Below, piece by piece: positions 25,109 through 32,898 of a stretch of DNA of 64,000 bases. The DNA comes from Sinorhizobium americanum (GTDB taxonomy: Bacteria; Pseudomonadota; Alphaproteobacteria; Rhizobiales; Rhizobiaceae): NCBI RefSeq assembly GCF_001651855.1, contig NZ_LNQC01000043.1, positions 124,001-188,000 of the forward strand. The letters run 5' to 3'. The translations under genes were made by a program, and so were the position numbers. Every line of letters starts with the position of its first letter. Within the stretch, counting starts at the first letter, position 1. The notes under the pieces were generated by a model. The model worked only from the letters and a program-made list of their open reading frames with translations. It was not told the DNA's origin and did not search any database.

Positions 25109-26326
25109 TTATCGGTTACGCGCGGCGAGCGTGCGCAGGCGCAGGGCGTTCAGCTTGATGAAGCCGGCGGCGTCCTTCTGGTCGTAGGCGCCCTGGTCGT
25201 CCTCGAAGGTGACCAGCTTGTCGGAATAGAGCGATTTCGGGCTTTCACGGCCGATGACCATGACATTGCCCTTGTAGAGCTTCAGCGTCACTTCGCCTTC
25301 GACATGCTCCTGGCTCTTGTCGATCGCCGCCTGCAGCATCTCGCGCTCCGGCGAGAACCAGAAGCCATAATAGATGAGCTCGGCATAGCGCGGCATCAGC
25401 TCATCCTTCAGATGTGCAGCGCCGCGGTCGAGCGTGATGCTTTCAATCGCCCGATGGGCGGCGAGCAGGATCGTGCCGCCGGGGGTTTCGTAGACGCCGC
25501 GCGACTTCATGCCGACGAAACGGTTCTCGACGAGGTCGAGGCGGCCGATGCCGTTGTCACGGCCGTAGTCATTGAGCTTGGCAAGCAGCGTCGCCGGCGA
25601 CAGGCGCACGCCGTCGATCGAAACGGCGTCGCCCCGCTCGAAGCCGATCTTGATGACGGTCGCCTGATCGGGAGCCGCTTCCGGCGAGATCGTGCGCATG
25701 TGCACATATTCCGGCGCCTCCTGCGCCGGGTCTTCCAGCACCTTGCCTTCCGATGAGGAATGCAGCAGGTTGGCGTCGACGGAGAAGGGCGCCTCGCCCT
25801 TCTTGTCTTTGGCGACGGGAATCTGGTGCTTTTCGGCGAATTCGAGCAGCTCGGTGCGGCTCTTGAACGACCAGTCACGCCAGGGGGCGATGATCTTGAT
25901 GTCGGGGTTCAGCGCATAGGCCGATAGTTCGAAGCGGACCTGGTCGTTGCCCTTGCCGGTCGCGCCGTGGGCGATGGCGTCGGCGCCGGTCTTTTTGGCG
26001 ATGTCGATCAGGTGCTTGGAGATCAGCGGACGGGCGATCGAAGTGCCGAGCAGATAGACACCTTCATAGACTGCATTGGCGCGGAACATCGGGAAGACGA
26101 AGTCGCGTACGAATTCCTCGCGCACGTCTTCGATGTAGATTTCCTTGATGCCGAGCATCTCGGCCTTCTTGCGCGCCGGTTCCAGCTCCTCGCCCTGGCC
26201 GAGATCGGCGGTGAAGGTCACCACTTCGGCGCCCAGCTCCGTCTCCAGCCATTTGAGGATGATCGAGGTGTCGAGACCGCCGGAATAGGCGAGAACGACC
26301 TTCTTCACGTCTTTGTGCGATGCCAT
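25109..26326 (-). CDS. argG: Argininosuccinate synthase
   Basis: Joins citrulline and aspartate with ATP to make argininosuccinate, the penultimate step to arginine. It has 405 residues from ATG 26326, beginning [17 protein letters not shown]. The ATP-binding P-loop is AYSGGLDTS, and [13 protein letters not shown] and [13 protein letters not shown] are conserved. The upstream in-frame extension to 26653 overlaps the divergent LysE gene and is rejected. A terminator follows. Confidence 0.97.
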   Translation of the reverse strand: MASHKDVKKVVLAYSGGLDTSIILKWLETELGAEVVTFTADLGQGEELEPARKKAEMLGIKEIYIEDVREEFVRDFVFPMFRANAVYEGVYLLGTSIARPLISKHLIDIAKKTGADAIAHGATGKGNDQVRFELSAYALNPDIKIIAPWRDWSFKSRTELLEFAEKHQIPVAKDKKGEAPFSVDANLLHSSSEGKVLEDPAQEAPEYVHMRTISPEAAPDQATVIKIGFERGDAVSIDGVRLSPATLLAKLNDYGRDNGIGRLDLVENRFVGMKSRGVYETPGGTILLAAHRAIESITLDRGAAHLKDELMPRYAELIYYGFWFSPEREMLQAAIDKSQEHVEGEVTLKLYKGNVMVIGRESPKSLYSDKLVTFEDDQGAYDQKDAAGFIKLNALRLRTLAARNR

Positions 26327-26492
26327 GATGTCTGTCCGTGCTTCGAGGGCGGAAGTGCCGCCGTGAAAAAATCTGCGGCACTTTAGCCAGAACTCGAAGC
26401 GATACAAGCGGTACCAGCGGCATTCGGACGAATCTGCTGGCGAAAGCGCGTAAGCTTCGGTATCAGCAAAGACCTGCGCCTGAGGAATAGCC

Positions 26493-27134
26493 ATGGACTT
26501 CCTGCCCAGCCTGCCGACCCTCCTCGCCTTTGCCGCTGCGAGCCTGCTTTTGGCCGCGACGCCGGGACCCGACATGACGCTGTCGATCAGCCGGGCACTG
26601 GCCCAGGGCAAGAAGGCCGCGCTCTTCGTCGTGGTCGGCACCGGGCTCGGCATCGTCGTTCACACGCTGCTCGTCGCCTTCGGCATCTCGGCGCTGATCA
26701 CCGCCTCGCCGACAGCTTTCCTGGTTTTGAAGACGGGCGGCGCCGCCTATCTCCTGTGGCTGGCGATCCAGGCGATCCGCTACGGGTCGAGCCTGTCAGT
26801 GACGAAGGTCACGGAGGCGAAGGGCTCGGCGCTTTCAAACATTGCGACCGGCTTCTCGGTCAACATCCTGAACCCTAAGGTCGTGATCTTCTTCATGACC
26901 TTCCTGCCGCAATTCGTCAGCGCCGACGATCCGGCCGTGACCGGCAAGCTCCTGTTCCTCGGCTTCTTCTTCATCGCCATCGGCATGCCGGTCAACGCGC
27001 TGGTGGTGCTCGCCGCCGACTGGCTGGCGGCCTGGCTGCAGCGCAACAGGCGGGTGATGCGAGCGCTCGATTACAGCTTCGCCGGGGTGTTTTCGGTGTT
27101 TGCGGTGAAGATTTTTTTGACGCAGGCGCGGTAA
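26493..27134 (+). CDS. LysE/RhtB-family amino-acid exporter
   Basis: A 213-residue inner-membrane protein with about six spans. The N-terminal family signature reads [18 protein letters not shown], then GTGLGIVVH and [18 protein letters not shown]. Members export amino acids or homoserine lactones; the substrate is not predictable. Divergent from argG. Confidence 0.92.
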   Translation: MDFLPSLPTLLAFAAASLLLAATPGPDMTLSISRALAQGKKAALFVVVGTGLGIVVHTLLVAFGISALITASPTAFLVLKTGGAAYLLWLAIQAIRYGSSLSVTKVTEAKGSALSNIATGFSVNILNPKVVIFFMTFLPQFVSADDPAVTGKLLFLGFFFIAIGMPVNALVVLAADWLAAWLQRNRRVMRALDYSFAGVFSVFAVKIFLTQAR

Positions 27135-27166
27135 GCGGTTCGACCCGCGACGGCGTTTCTCGCCCC

Positions 27167-28402
27167 TCAATCCTCGCCGTGATTGGCGATCATCATCGCC
27201 TCGAAGGCGAGCCGGTCGACCTTGCGCATGCGCTCCGACTCCGACTTGAGCTGGCCGCAGGCGGCGAGGATGTCGCGGCCGCGCGGGGTGCGGATCGGCG
27301 AGGCGTAGCCGGCCTGGTTGATGAAATCCGCGAAAGCCTCAATCTGCTCCCAGTCCGAACACTGGTAGTTGGTCCCCGGCCAGGGATTGAAGGGGATCAG
27401 GTTGATCTTCGCCGGGATGCCCTTCAGGAGCTTCACCAGCTCCTTGGCGTCCTCCAGGCTGTCGTTGACGTCCTTCAGCATCACATATTCGAAGGTGATG
27501 CGGCGCGCGTTGGAAAGGCCCGGATAGGCGCGGCAGGCCTCCATCAGCTCCTTCAGCGGGTATTTCTTGTTGATCGGCACGAGCATGTCGCGCAGTTCGT
27601 CGTTGACGGCGTGCAGCGAGATTGCCAGCATGACGCCGATCTCCTCGCCGGTGCGATAGATCTCCGGAACGATCCCGGAGGTCGACAGCGTGATGCGCCG
27701 CTTCGACAGGGAGAGGCCGTCGCCGTCCGAGGCGATCAGCAGCGCCGTCTTGACGTTCTCGAAATTATAGAGCGGCTCGCCCATGCCCATCATCACGATA
27801 TTGGTGATCTTGCGGCCCTCGGCCGGGACGATGGCGCCCTGCGGCGTGTCGCGCTCCGGAAAGTCGCCGAGCCGGTCGCGGGCGAGCAGAAGCTGTGAGA
27901 GGATTTCCTCGGCCGTCAGGTTGCGCACCAGCTTCTGCGTGCCGGTGTGGCAGAAGGAACAGGTGAGCGTACAGCCGACCTGGCTCGAAATGCAGAGCGT
28001 GCCGCGGCCTTCCTCGGGAATATAGACCGTTTCGATCTCCACCGGCCGGCCGGCACCGCGCGGCGGAAAGCGCAACAGCCATTTGCGCGTGCCGTCGCCC
28101 GAAACCTGCTCTTCGACGATTTCGGGCCGGGCAACGGTAAAATGCTGCTTGAGCATTTCGCGCATGTCCTTAGAGACATTCGACATCTGGTCGAAGTCCG
28201 AGACGCCGCGCACATAGAGCCAATGCCAGAGCTGGCTGACGCGCATCTTCACCTGCCGCTCCGGCACGCCTTTTTCGACGAGCAGCTTGGCCATGTCCTC
28301 GCGCAACAGGCCGATCAGCGACGGCTTCTCCGTCTGCGGCACAACGCGCACCTGCGGCGCCTTGACGATATCCGCCCTGTTCAAGATGTCGGTGGCTGCC
28401 AT
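27167..28402 (-). CDS. rlmN: Dual-specificity 23S rRNA/tRNA adenine C2-methyltransferase
   Basis: Radical-SAM enzyme that methylates A2503 of 23S rRNA and A37 of some tRNAs. It has 411 residues from ATG 28402. The cluster motif CTLTCSFC (C-x3-C-x2-C) lies near residue 137, GMGEPLYN follows, and the second catalytic cysteine is in LAACGQL near the C-terminus. An in-frame extension to 28564 adds 54 residues of low-complexity basic sequence and would end only 19 bases from the upstream terminator; it is disfavoured. Confidence 0.95.
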   Translation of the reverse strand: MAATDILNRADIVKAPQVRVVPQTEKPSLIGLLREDMAKLLVEKGVPERQVKMRVSQLWHWLYVRGVSDFDQMSNVSKDMREMLKQHFTVARPEIVEEQVSGDGTRKWLLRFPPRGAGRPVEIETVYIPEEGRGTLCISSQVGCTLTCSFCHTGTQKLVRNLTAEEILSQLLLARDRLGDFPERDTPQGAIVPAEGRKITNIVMMGMGEPLYNFENVKTALLIASDGDGLSLSKRRITLSTSGIVPEIYRTGEEIGVMLAISLHAVNDELRDMLVPINKKYPLKELMEACRAYPGLSNARRITFEYVMLKDVNDSLEDAKELVKLLKGIPAKINLIPFNPWPGTNYQCSDWEQIEAFADFINQAGYASPIRTPRGRDILAACGQLKSESERMRKVDRLAFEAMMIANHGED

Positions 28403-28583
28403 GCTCTCGATGTCCTGTCGTACAGCAAACGAGGTGCCCGGAGAACGCTTCCGGACGATTTCCCAGTGCTCGAATTGAAATGGTGAGCCGCGACGCGCGC
28501 TCGATGGGGCGCGGGGCTCCGAATTTCCGGGCGCTTTACCATTCTTTCGGCCGCGAGTCACCATGAGCGCTTAAGCCGAAAGC

Positions 28584-28609
28584 AAAAAGGCCGGCTGAGC
28601 GGCCGGCCT
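28584..28609 (-). terminator. Intrinsic terminator of the ialB-like gene
   Basis: On the minus strand GGCCGGCC-GCTCA-GCCGGCC is followed by TTTTTGC. It lies 27 bases after the stop of the IalB-like gene and before rlmN. Confidence 0.93.
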
Positions 28610-28636
28610 TCGCGATCAACAAAGCACCGTTTCGGC

Positions 28637-29140
28637 CTACTTGCAGGCCTCGATCTGCTTCAAGGCGGCGGAGATGCCGGAAAGCGAATAGGAGTAGGAG
28701 GTCGCCGTGCCCTTGCGGGACTTGGCGTTGACCGACATGTCCTTGCCCGATTTCATTGCCGCGACCAGCGCCGGCTCTTCCGCGGCGTTCTCCACCCAGG
28801 CAGAGTTGCCTTTGGTGAACATGATGAAGGTGCGTCCGTCGATGACCACGTTGACCTTTGAATTGTCCTGCAGTTGATAGCCCACCATCACCTGCGGCTC
28901 GTAGCTGATGTTCTGCCCCGGGCGCTGCGAGACGAGGAAGAAGATGTCACCGTGGTCGACACCGGCAGGGCTCTTTTCCTTCGGCACGGACAGGACATAG
29001 CAGACCTTGCCGCCACCCGACTGGTAGGAGTAGGCGCCCCAGGCATTGAACTGCTGGATTCGTGTCGGCGATTGCGCGGAAGCCGTGCCGGCTGCCGCCA
29101 TTACGAGTACGATTGCAGTTGCGATCTTTCTTGCAAACAT
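28637..29140 (-). CDS. Invasion-associated locus B (IalB) family protein
   Basis: A 167-residue exported protein from ATG 29140. A clean Sec signal peptide (MFARKIATAIVLVMAAAGTASAQ) covers residues 1-22. The mature part has a Cys in GKVCYVLSVPKE and a C-terminal Cys in EACK, which may pair. IalB was named for erythrocyte invasion in Bartonella, but the family is common in free-living rhizobia and its function there is unknown. Monocistronic, with a strong terminator. Confidence 0.85.
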   Translation of the reverse strand: MFARKIATAIVLVMAAAGTASAQSPTRIQQFNAWGAYSYQSGGGKVCYVLSVPKEKSPAGVDHGDIFFLVSQRPGQNISYEPQVMVGYQLQDNSKVNVVIDGRTFIMFTKGNSAWVENAAEEPALVAAMKSGKDMSVNAKSRKGTATSYSYSLSGISAALKQIEACK

Positions 29141-29521
29141 GAGTTCCTGCCGATTTCCTAGCTTGCGGTCGCCCGAACCAGGCTTACACGGGCAACGCAT
29201 AGTCACGATTTGAATTTATTTTGACTTAATTCAGGTTACCAAACCGTCAACGATCGCCGCAATCGTCGCGTCTCGCCCCGCCGAGAACGGTCCGCCCACG
29301 GCCTCCGGCCATTTTGCGGGCATGCGGTTCGTCCCTGTGCGGATTTGCCCGTCCGGTCGGACGTGGCGGGCCGTGGTCGGTGGTCTTCCTGTTTCAAATC
29401 TCGTCGGACGCGCCGTTCTGCTGCCTCACGCCCACAGCCGTCACGTTTACGGAATCTATGTCACAAAGAATCGGGCAAGAGTTTGTCGTTTGGGGGCGGC
29501 AATGCGGCGGGGGTGACGCAG
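29141..29521. other. Intergenic region between IalB-like and YkvA genes
   Basis: About 380 bases. The stretch 29205-29245 is AT-rich compared with its surroundings and contains GTTGAC on the minus strand, probably part of the promoter of the IalB-like gene. Short open frames on the plus strand (29314-29580) have no ribosome site or family resemblance. No tRNA, repeat or known RNA motif was recognised. Confidence 0.5.
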
Positions 29522-29899
29522 CTAGTCGTCGGGCCGCTCGCCGAACGTCTCGTCGGCCTTGCGATAATGTGTCTCCTTGATCTGGCCGCTGATCGCCGCG
29601 AAGGCGGCAGTCAGCACGGCAACGTCGTCGGAGAAGCCGACGGCGGCGAGCACGTCGGGCACGAAATCGAGCGGCAGGACGAAATAGGCCAGTGCGGCAA
29701 GCAGGATCCCGCGGGTGCGCGTCGGCGTATGAGGGTCCACGGCGCAATAATAGGCGGCGACGAGATCGCGGCTGAAGGGAATCTGGCGGACCGCCCTGCG
29801 GAAGGTCGGCCAGAAGCGGCGGCGCACCTTGCGCTCGCGGCGCTCCTGCTCGGATTCCTCGCCCGGAAGGAGAATTTCACCGATCTTCACGTCGTCCAT
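29522..29899 (-). CDS. YkvA/DUF1232 family membrane protein
   Basis: A 125-residue protein. A basic N-terminal half (residues 15-50) is followed by the DUF1232 core LAALAYFVLPLDFVPDVLAAVGFSDD, here given in outline, which is hydrophobic with the conserved LPLDFVPD turn. Function of the family is unknown. ATG 29899 is used; ATG 29920 would add seven residues. Confidence 0.85.
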   Translation of the reverse strand: MDDVKIGEILLPGEESEQERRERKVRRRFWPTFRRAVRQIPFSRDLVAAYYCAVDPHTPTRTRGILLAALAYFVLPLDFVPDVLAAVGFSDDVAVLTAAFAAISGQIKETHYRKADETFGERPDD

Positions 29900-29960
29900 C
29901 GCGTCCGTTCCGCTTGTCACCAGCCAGATATGGGCATGGCAGGCGCTATTTCAAATGGCG

Positions 29961-30278
29961 CTATTTCAGATGATCCGGCATCCGGCCGGCGGCCGCCTGG
30001 TCCATCTTCGCCGCCAGCTTGAAGTCAAGCTCCGTCAGACCGCTGGCATCATGCGTCGAAAGCGTGACATCGACCCTGTTGTAGACATTGAACCATTCCG
30101 GATGGTGGTTGAGCTTCTCCGCCGCGAGAGCGCATTGCGTCATGAAGCTGAAGGCTTCGGCGAAATTGCGGAAGCGAAACGCCTTCCAAATCGAGGCCCC
30201 ATCCTCGGCGAGAACCCAGCCTTCCATCCCGTGCAGATGTTCGGCGATGGCTACGGCATCGAGCTTTTCAGGCCTCAT
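29961..30278 (-). CDS. phhB: Pterin-4a-carbinolamine dehydratase
   Basis: A 105-residue enzyme that regenerates the pterin cofactor of aromatic hydroxylases. The active-site block [18 protein letters not shown] contains the conserved His pair, and [11 protein letters not shown] follows. No phenylalanine hydroxylase gene lies in the window. The last 15 bases including the stop are tandemly duplicated downstream. Confidence 0.95.
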   Translation of the reverse strand: MRPEKLDAVAIAEHLHGMEGWVLAEDGASIWKAFRFRNFAEAFSFMTQCALAAEKLNHHPEWFNVYNRVDVTLSTHDASGLTELDFKLAAKMDQAAAGRMPDHLK

Positions 30279-30340
30279 GCGGTTTTCTCCCTGCCGTTTT
30301 CAGGCTAACCATGCCGCGTGGACGTGCGGTCGAATGCTCC

Positions 30341-30823
30341 ATGGATACCATGAAACCCGTCAGAATTCTCTTCGTTTGTCTCGGCAATATCTGCCGATCG
30401 CCATTGGCAGAGGGCGTGATGCGCGAGCTTGCGAGCCGAAACGGCTATGGCGATGTGGTCTCGGTCGATTCAGCCGGCATCGGGGCATGGCATATCGGCC
30501 ATTCGCCCGACCGGCGTTCGATCGCGGTGGCCAAGGCCCACGGCATCGACATTTCGCCTCTGCGCGGCAGGCAGATCGACGCGGCCGATCTTGCGGCCTT
30601 CGATCTGATCCTCGGCATGGACAGCCGCAATGTCGCCGAGCTCCGGGGGCTTGCCTCGCCCGAGACGGCCCGCAAGGTGCATCTGTTCATGGCGTTCGCC
30701 ACGGGCCGGAGCGACGACGTCCCGGATCCCTATTACGAAACGGCGGATGCCTTCGAGGCGCTCTACCAGATGCTCGAGGCCGGCTGCTCCTCGCTGCTTG
30801 CGAAGCTCGTGCGGCCTTCATGA
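30341..30823 (+). CDS. Low-molecular-weight protein-tyrosine phosphatase
   Basis: A 160-residue phosphatase. The P-loop FVCLGNICRSP carries the C-x5-R-S signature about 15 residues from the start, and the general-acid block is DVPDPYYE near the C-terminus. Bacterial members act on phosphotyrosine proteins, often in polysaccharide export. ATG 30341 is used; 30311 and 30350 are alternatives. The 3' end overlaps the convergent thpR gene by 61 bases. Confidence 0.92.
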   Translation: MDTMKPVRILFVCLGNICRSPLAEGVMRELASRNGYGDVVSVDSAGIGAWHIGHSPDRRSIAVAKAHGIDISPLRGRQIDAADLAAFDLILGMDSRNVAELRGLASPETARKVHLFMAFATGRSDDVPDPYYETADAFEALYQMLEAGCSSLLAKLVRPS

Positions 30824-31350
30824 AGCGGGAACACCTCTTCCGTCAGATAGGGCCCGCCGCCCACCGAGTCGCGCGAGGACAGGAGCACGAAGCGCGGAAC
30901 GATAAAGGGCGCGGTCATGAAATTGCCGCGCCCTGATAGATACTCGACGACGTCGTCGACACGTGAGGCGCGTAGTCGCGCCAGCGTCACGTGCGGCGTG
31001 AACTTGCGCGGGTCCGGCGGCAGGCCGAGACGCTGGCAGATGCGTTCGATTTCCGCCTGCAGTGCATACATGTCCGGATTGTTGCTGACGCCGGCCCAGA
31101 CCGAATGCGGCTTCTTCGAGCCGAAGGCACCGGTGCCCGTCAACTGCAGCTGGAATTCTGGGCGTTCGATGCGGTCGAGGCTGTCGATGATTTCGTTGGC
31201 GGTGCGCCAGTCGACGTCGCCGATGAAACGCAGGGTGATATGGTAGTTTTCCACATCGATCCATCGAGCTCCGGGAAGACCTCCGCGCAGCAATGAAAGA
31301 CTCATTGCTGCATTGCGCGGAATTTCGAGGGCGGTGAATAGTCTCGGCAT
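30763..31350 (-). CDS. thpR: RNA 2',3'-cyclic phosphodiesterase
   Basis: A 195-residue 2H phosphoesterase that opens 2',3'-cyclic phosphates on RNA ends. The two H-x-T motifs are HITL near residue 37 and HVTL near residue 121, in a standard arrangement. The last 20 codons lie antisense to the end of the phosphatase gene. A TTAA-N7-TTAA element lies about 90 bases upstream (31435-31449). Confidence 0.92.
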   Translation of the reverse strand: MPRLFTALEIPRNAAMSLSLLRGGLPGARWIDVENYHITLRFIGDVDWRTANEIIDSLDRIERPEFQLQLTGTGAFGSKKPHSVWAGVSNNPDMYALQAEIERICQRLGLPPDPRKFTPHVTLARLRASRVDDVVEYLSGRGNFMTAPFIVPRFVLLSSRDSVGGGPYLTEEVFPLHEGRTSFASSEEQPASSIW

Positions 31351-31434
31351 GGCGAGTTCCCCGAATCTCTTGCAGATGTCTTAGCGAATCACGCATCGAC
31401 TCTGCACGCAACTGTTATTTGGAGAGTTGAGAAT

Positions 31435-31449
31435 TTAACATCTGCTTAA
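31435..31449. promoter_or_regulatory. TTAA-N7-TTAA element, possible weak CtrA site
   Basis: TTAA-CATCTGC-TTAA has CtrA spacing but lacks the final C of the full consensus on either strand. It lies between the tesA stop and the thpR start. Such motifs can arise by chance in AT-rich gaps, so the call is weak. Confidence 0.25.
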
Positions 31450-31461
31450 TTGTGGATGTCG

Positions 31462-32103
31462 TCATTCTCCTTTCTGCAGTGATCTGACGAATTGCTCGGC
31501 CGTTGGAAGAAAACGCTCCACCATTACGGCAATGCCATCGCTGTTCGGATGCATGCCGTCGTCGAGTTGCAGTCCTGCTTTGGTTACGACTCCATCGAGG
31601 AAGAAAGGGTAGAAGGCGAGATTGTGTTCCCTAGCGAGGTCGGAATAAATCAAATTGAAGCGCGCGCCGTAGTCGCCACCCATGTTCGGCGGAGCCAGCA
31701 TGCCGACGAGCAGAACCGCAATACCGCGCTCCTGAAGCCGCGTGATCATGGCGACCAGGTTCTTGCGGGTCTCCTCGGGCGGGATGCCGCGCAGTGCATC
31801 GTTGGCGCCGAGCTCGAGGATCACGCCCTTCGTGCCGTCAGGCACCGACCAGTCTACGCGGGCAAGGCCGCCCGAGGTCGTGTCGCCGGAGACGCCCGCA
31901 TTGGCGATCGTGACATCGAGGCCCTTGTCCTTGAGCGCCTTCTCAAGCCGGGCGGGAAAGGCATCCTCCGGCGGAAGCTGGTAGCCGGCCATCAGGCTGT
32001 CGCCGAAGCCGACGAGACTCAGGCTTTCTGCCCGGGCTGTCGCCGATAACGCGATTGTCATTGCAAGGCTCAAGAAAAACGGGAGAAAATCTTTCAATCG
32101 CAT
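31462..32103 (-). CDS. tesA: SGNH esterase / lysophospholipase, TesA-like
   Basis: A 213-residue periplasmic GDSL-type hydrolase. A signal peptide (residues 1-25, ending SATARA) precedes the SGNH blocks: GFGDSLMAGY with the catalytic Ser, GVSGDTT, ELGANDALRG with Asn, and DGMHPN with the Asp-His pair. TesA acts on acyl-CoA, acylated proteins or lysophospholipids. It is divergent from ybbA-ybbP, the same gene trio as in E. coli. Confidence 0.93.
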   Translation of the reverse strand: MRLKDFLPFFLSLAMTIALSATARAESLSLVGFGDSLMAGYQLPPEDAFPARLEKALKDKGLDVTIANAGVSGDTTSGGLARVDWSVPDGTKGVILELGANDALRGIPPEETRKNLVAMITRLQERGIAVLLVGMLAPPNMGGDYGARFNLIYSDLAREHNLAFYPFFLDGVVTKAGLQLDDGMHPNSDGIAVMVERFLPTAEQFVRSLQKGE

Positions 32104-32172
32104 GCTTCCGTTCCTAAATCGGCGGGCAATCTTTTCGTTATTCCATCTCTCTTTCATATAGGGTCGTTCCGC

Positions 32173-32898
32173 GTGGCAAAAACCATCATTGAACTGAAAA
32201 ATGCGGACCTGACCCTCGGCGAGGCGGCCGCCTCGGTGCATGTGCTGAAAGGCATGAGCCTTACCATCAATGCCGGCGAATCCGTCGGCATCGTCGGGCC
32301 GTCCGGCTCGGGAAAATCGACCCTGTTGATGGTCATGGCCGGCCTCGAGCGCCTCGATGGCGGCGAGATCGTCATCGATGGCACGGCTCTGCACCGCATG
32401 AGCGAGGACGAGATCGCCGATTTCCGCGGCCGCAGTATCGGTATCGTCTTCCAGTCCTTTCATCTCATCCCCAACATGACCGCGCTCGAAAACGTCGCGG
32501 TGCCGCTGGAGCTTGCCAATGTGCGCGACGCTTTCGACATCGCCCGCCGGGAGCTCGTCGCCGTCGGACTCGGCGAGCGGCTGACGCATTATCCGGGGCA
32601 ACTTTCCGGCGGCGAGCAGCAACGCGTGGCGATCGCCCGGGCGCTGGCACCGTCGCCGAAACTGCTGATCGCCGACGAGCCGACCGGAAATCTCGATGCC
32701 GAAACGGGCCGGCAGATCGCCGATCTGCTCTTTGCCGAGCAGCGCGAGCGTGGCATGACCCTCATACTCGTCACCCATGATGCGGCGCTCGCCGGCCGCT
32801 GCTCGCGCCAGGTGCGGGTCCGTTCGGGCGAGATCGTCTCCGGCGGCGAGGCAGCGCCCCTGACCGAACCGGCCCGTCCGGAGGCCGCATCGGCATGA
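32173..32898 (+). CDS. ybbA: ABC transporter ATPase, YbbA/LolD type
   Basis: A 241-residue MacB/LolD-type ATPase with Walker A GPSGSGKST, Q-loop FQSFHLIP, signature LSGGEQQRVAIARAL, Walker B LLIADEPTGNLD and an H-loop THD. It energises the permease that follows. The stop overlaps the permease ATG. The GTGGCAAAA context at 32173 gives a GTG start in frame with the conserved AKTIIELKN N-terminus. Confidence 0.93.
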   Translation: MAKTIIELKNADLTLGEAAASVHVLKGMSLTINAGESVGIVGPSGSGKSTLLMVMAGLERLDGGEIVIDGTALHRMSEDEIADFRGRSIGIVFQSFHLIPNMTALENVAVPLELANVRDAFDIARRELVAVGLGERLTHYPGQLSGGEQQRVAIARALAPSPKLLIADEPTGNLDAETGRQIADLLFAEQRERGMTLILVTHDAALAGRCSRQVRVRSGEIVSGGEAAPLTEPARPEAASA

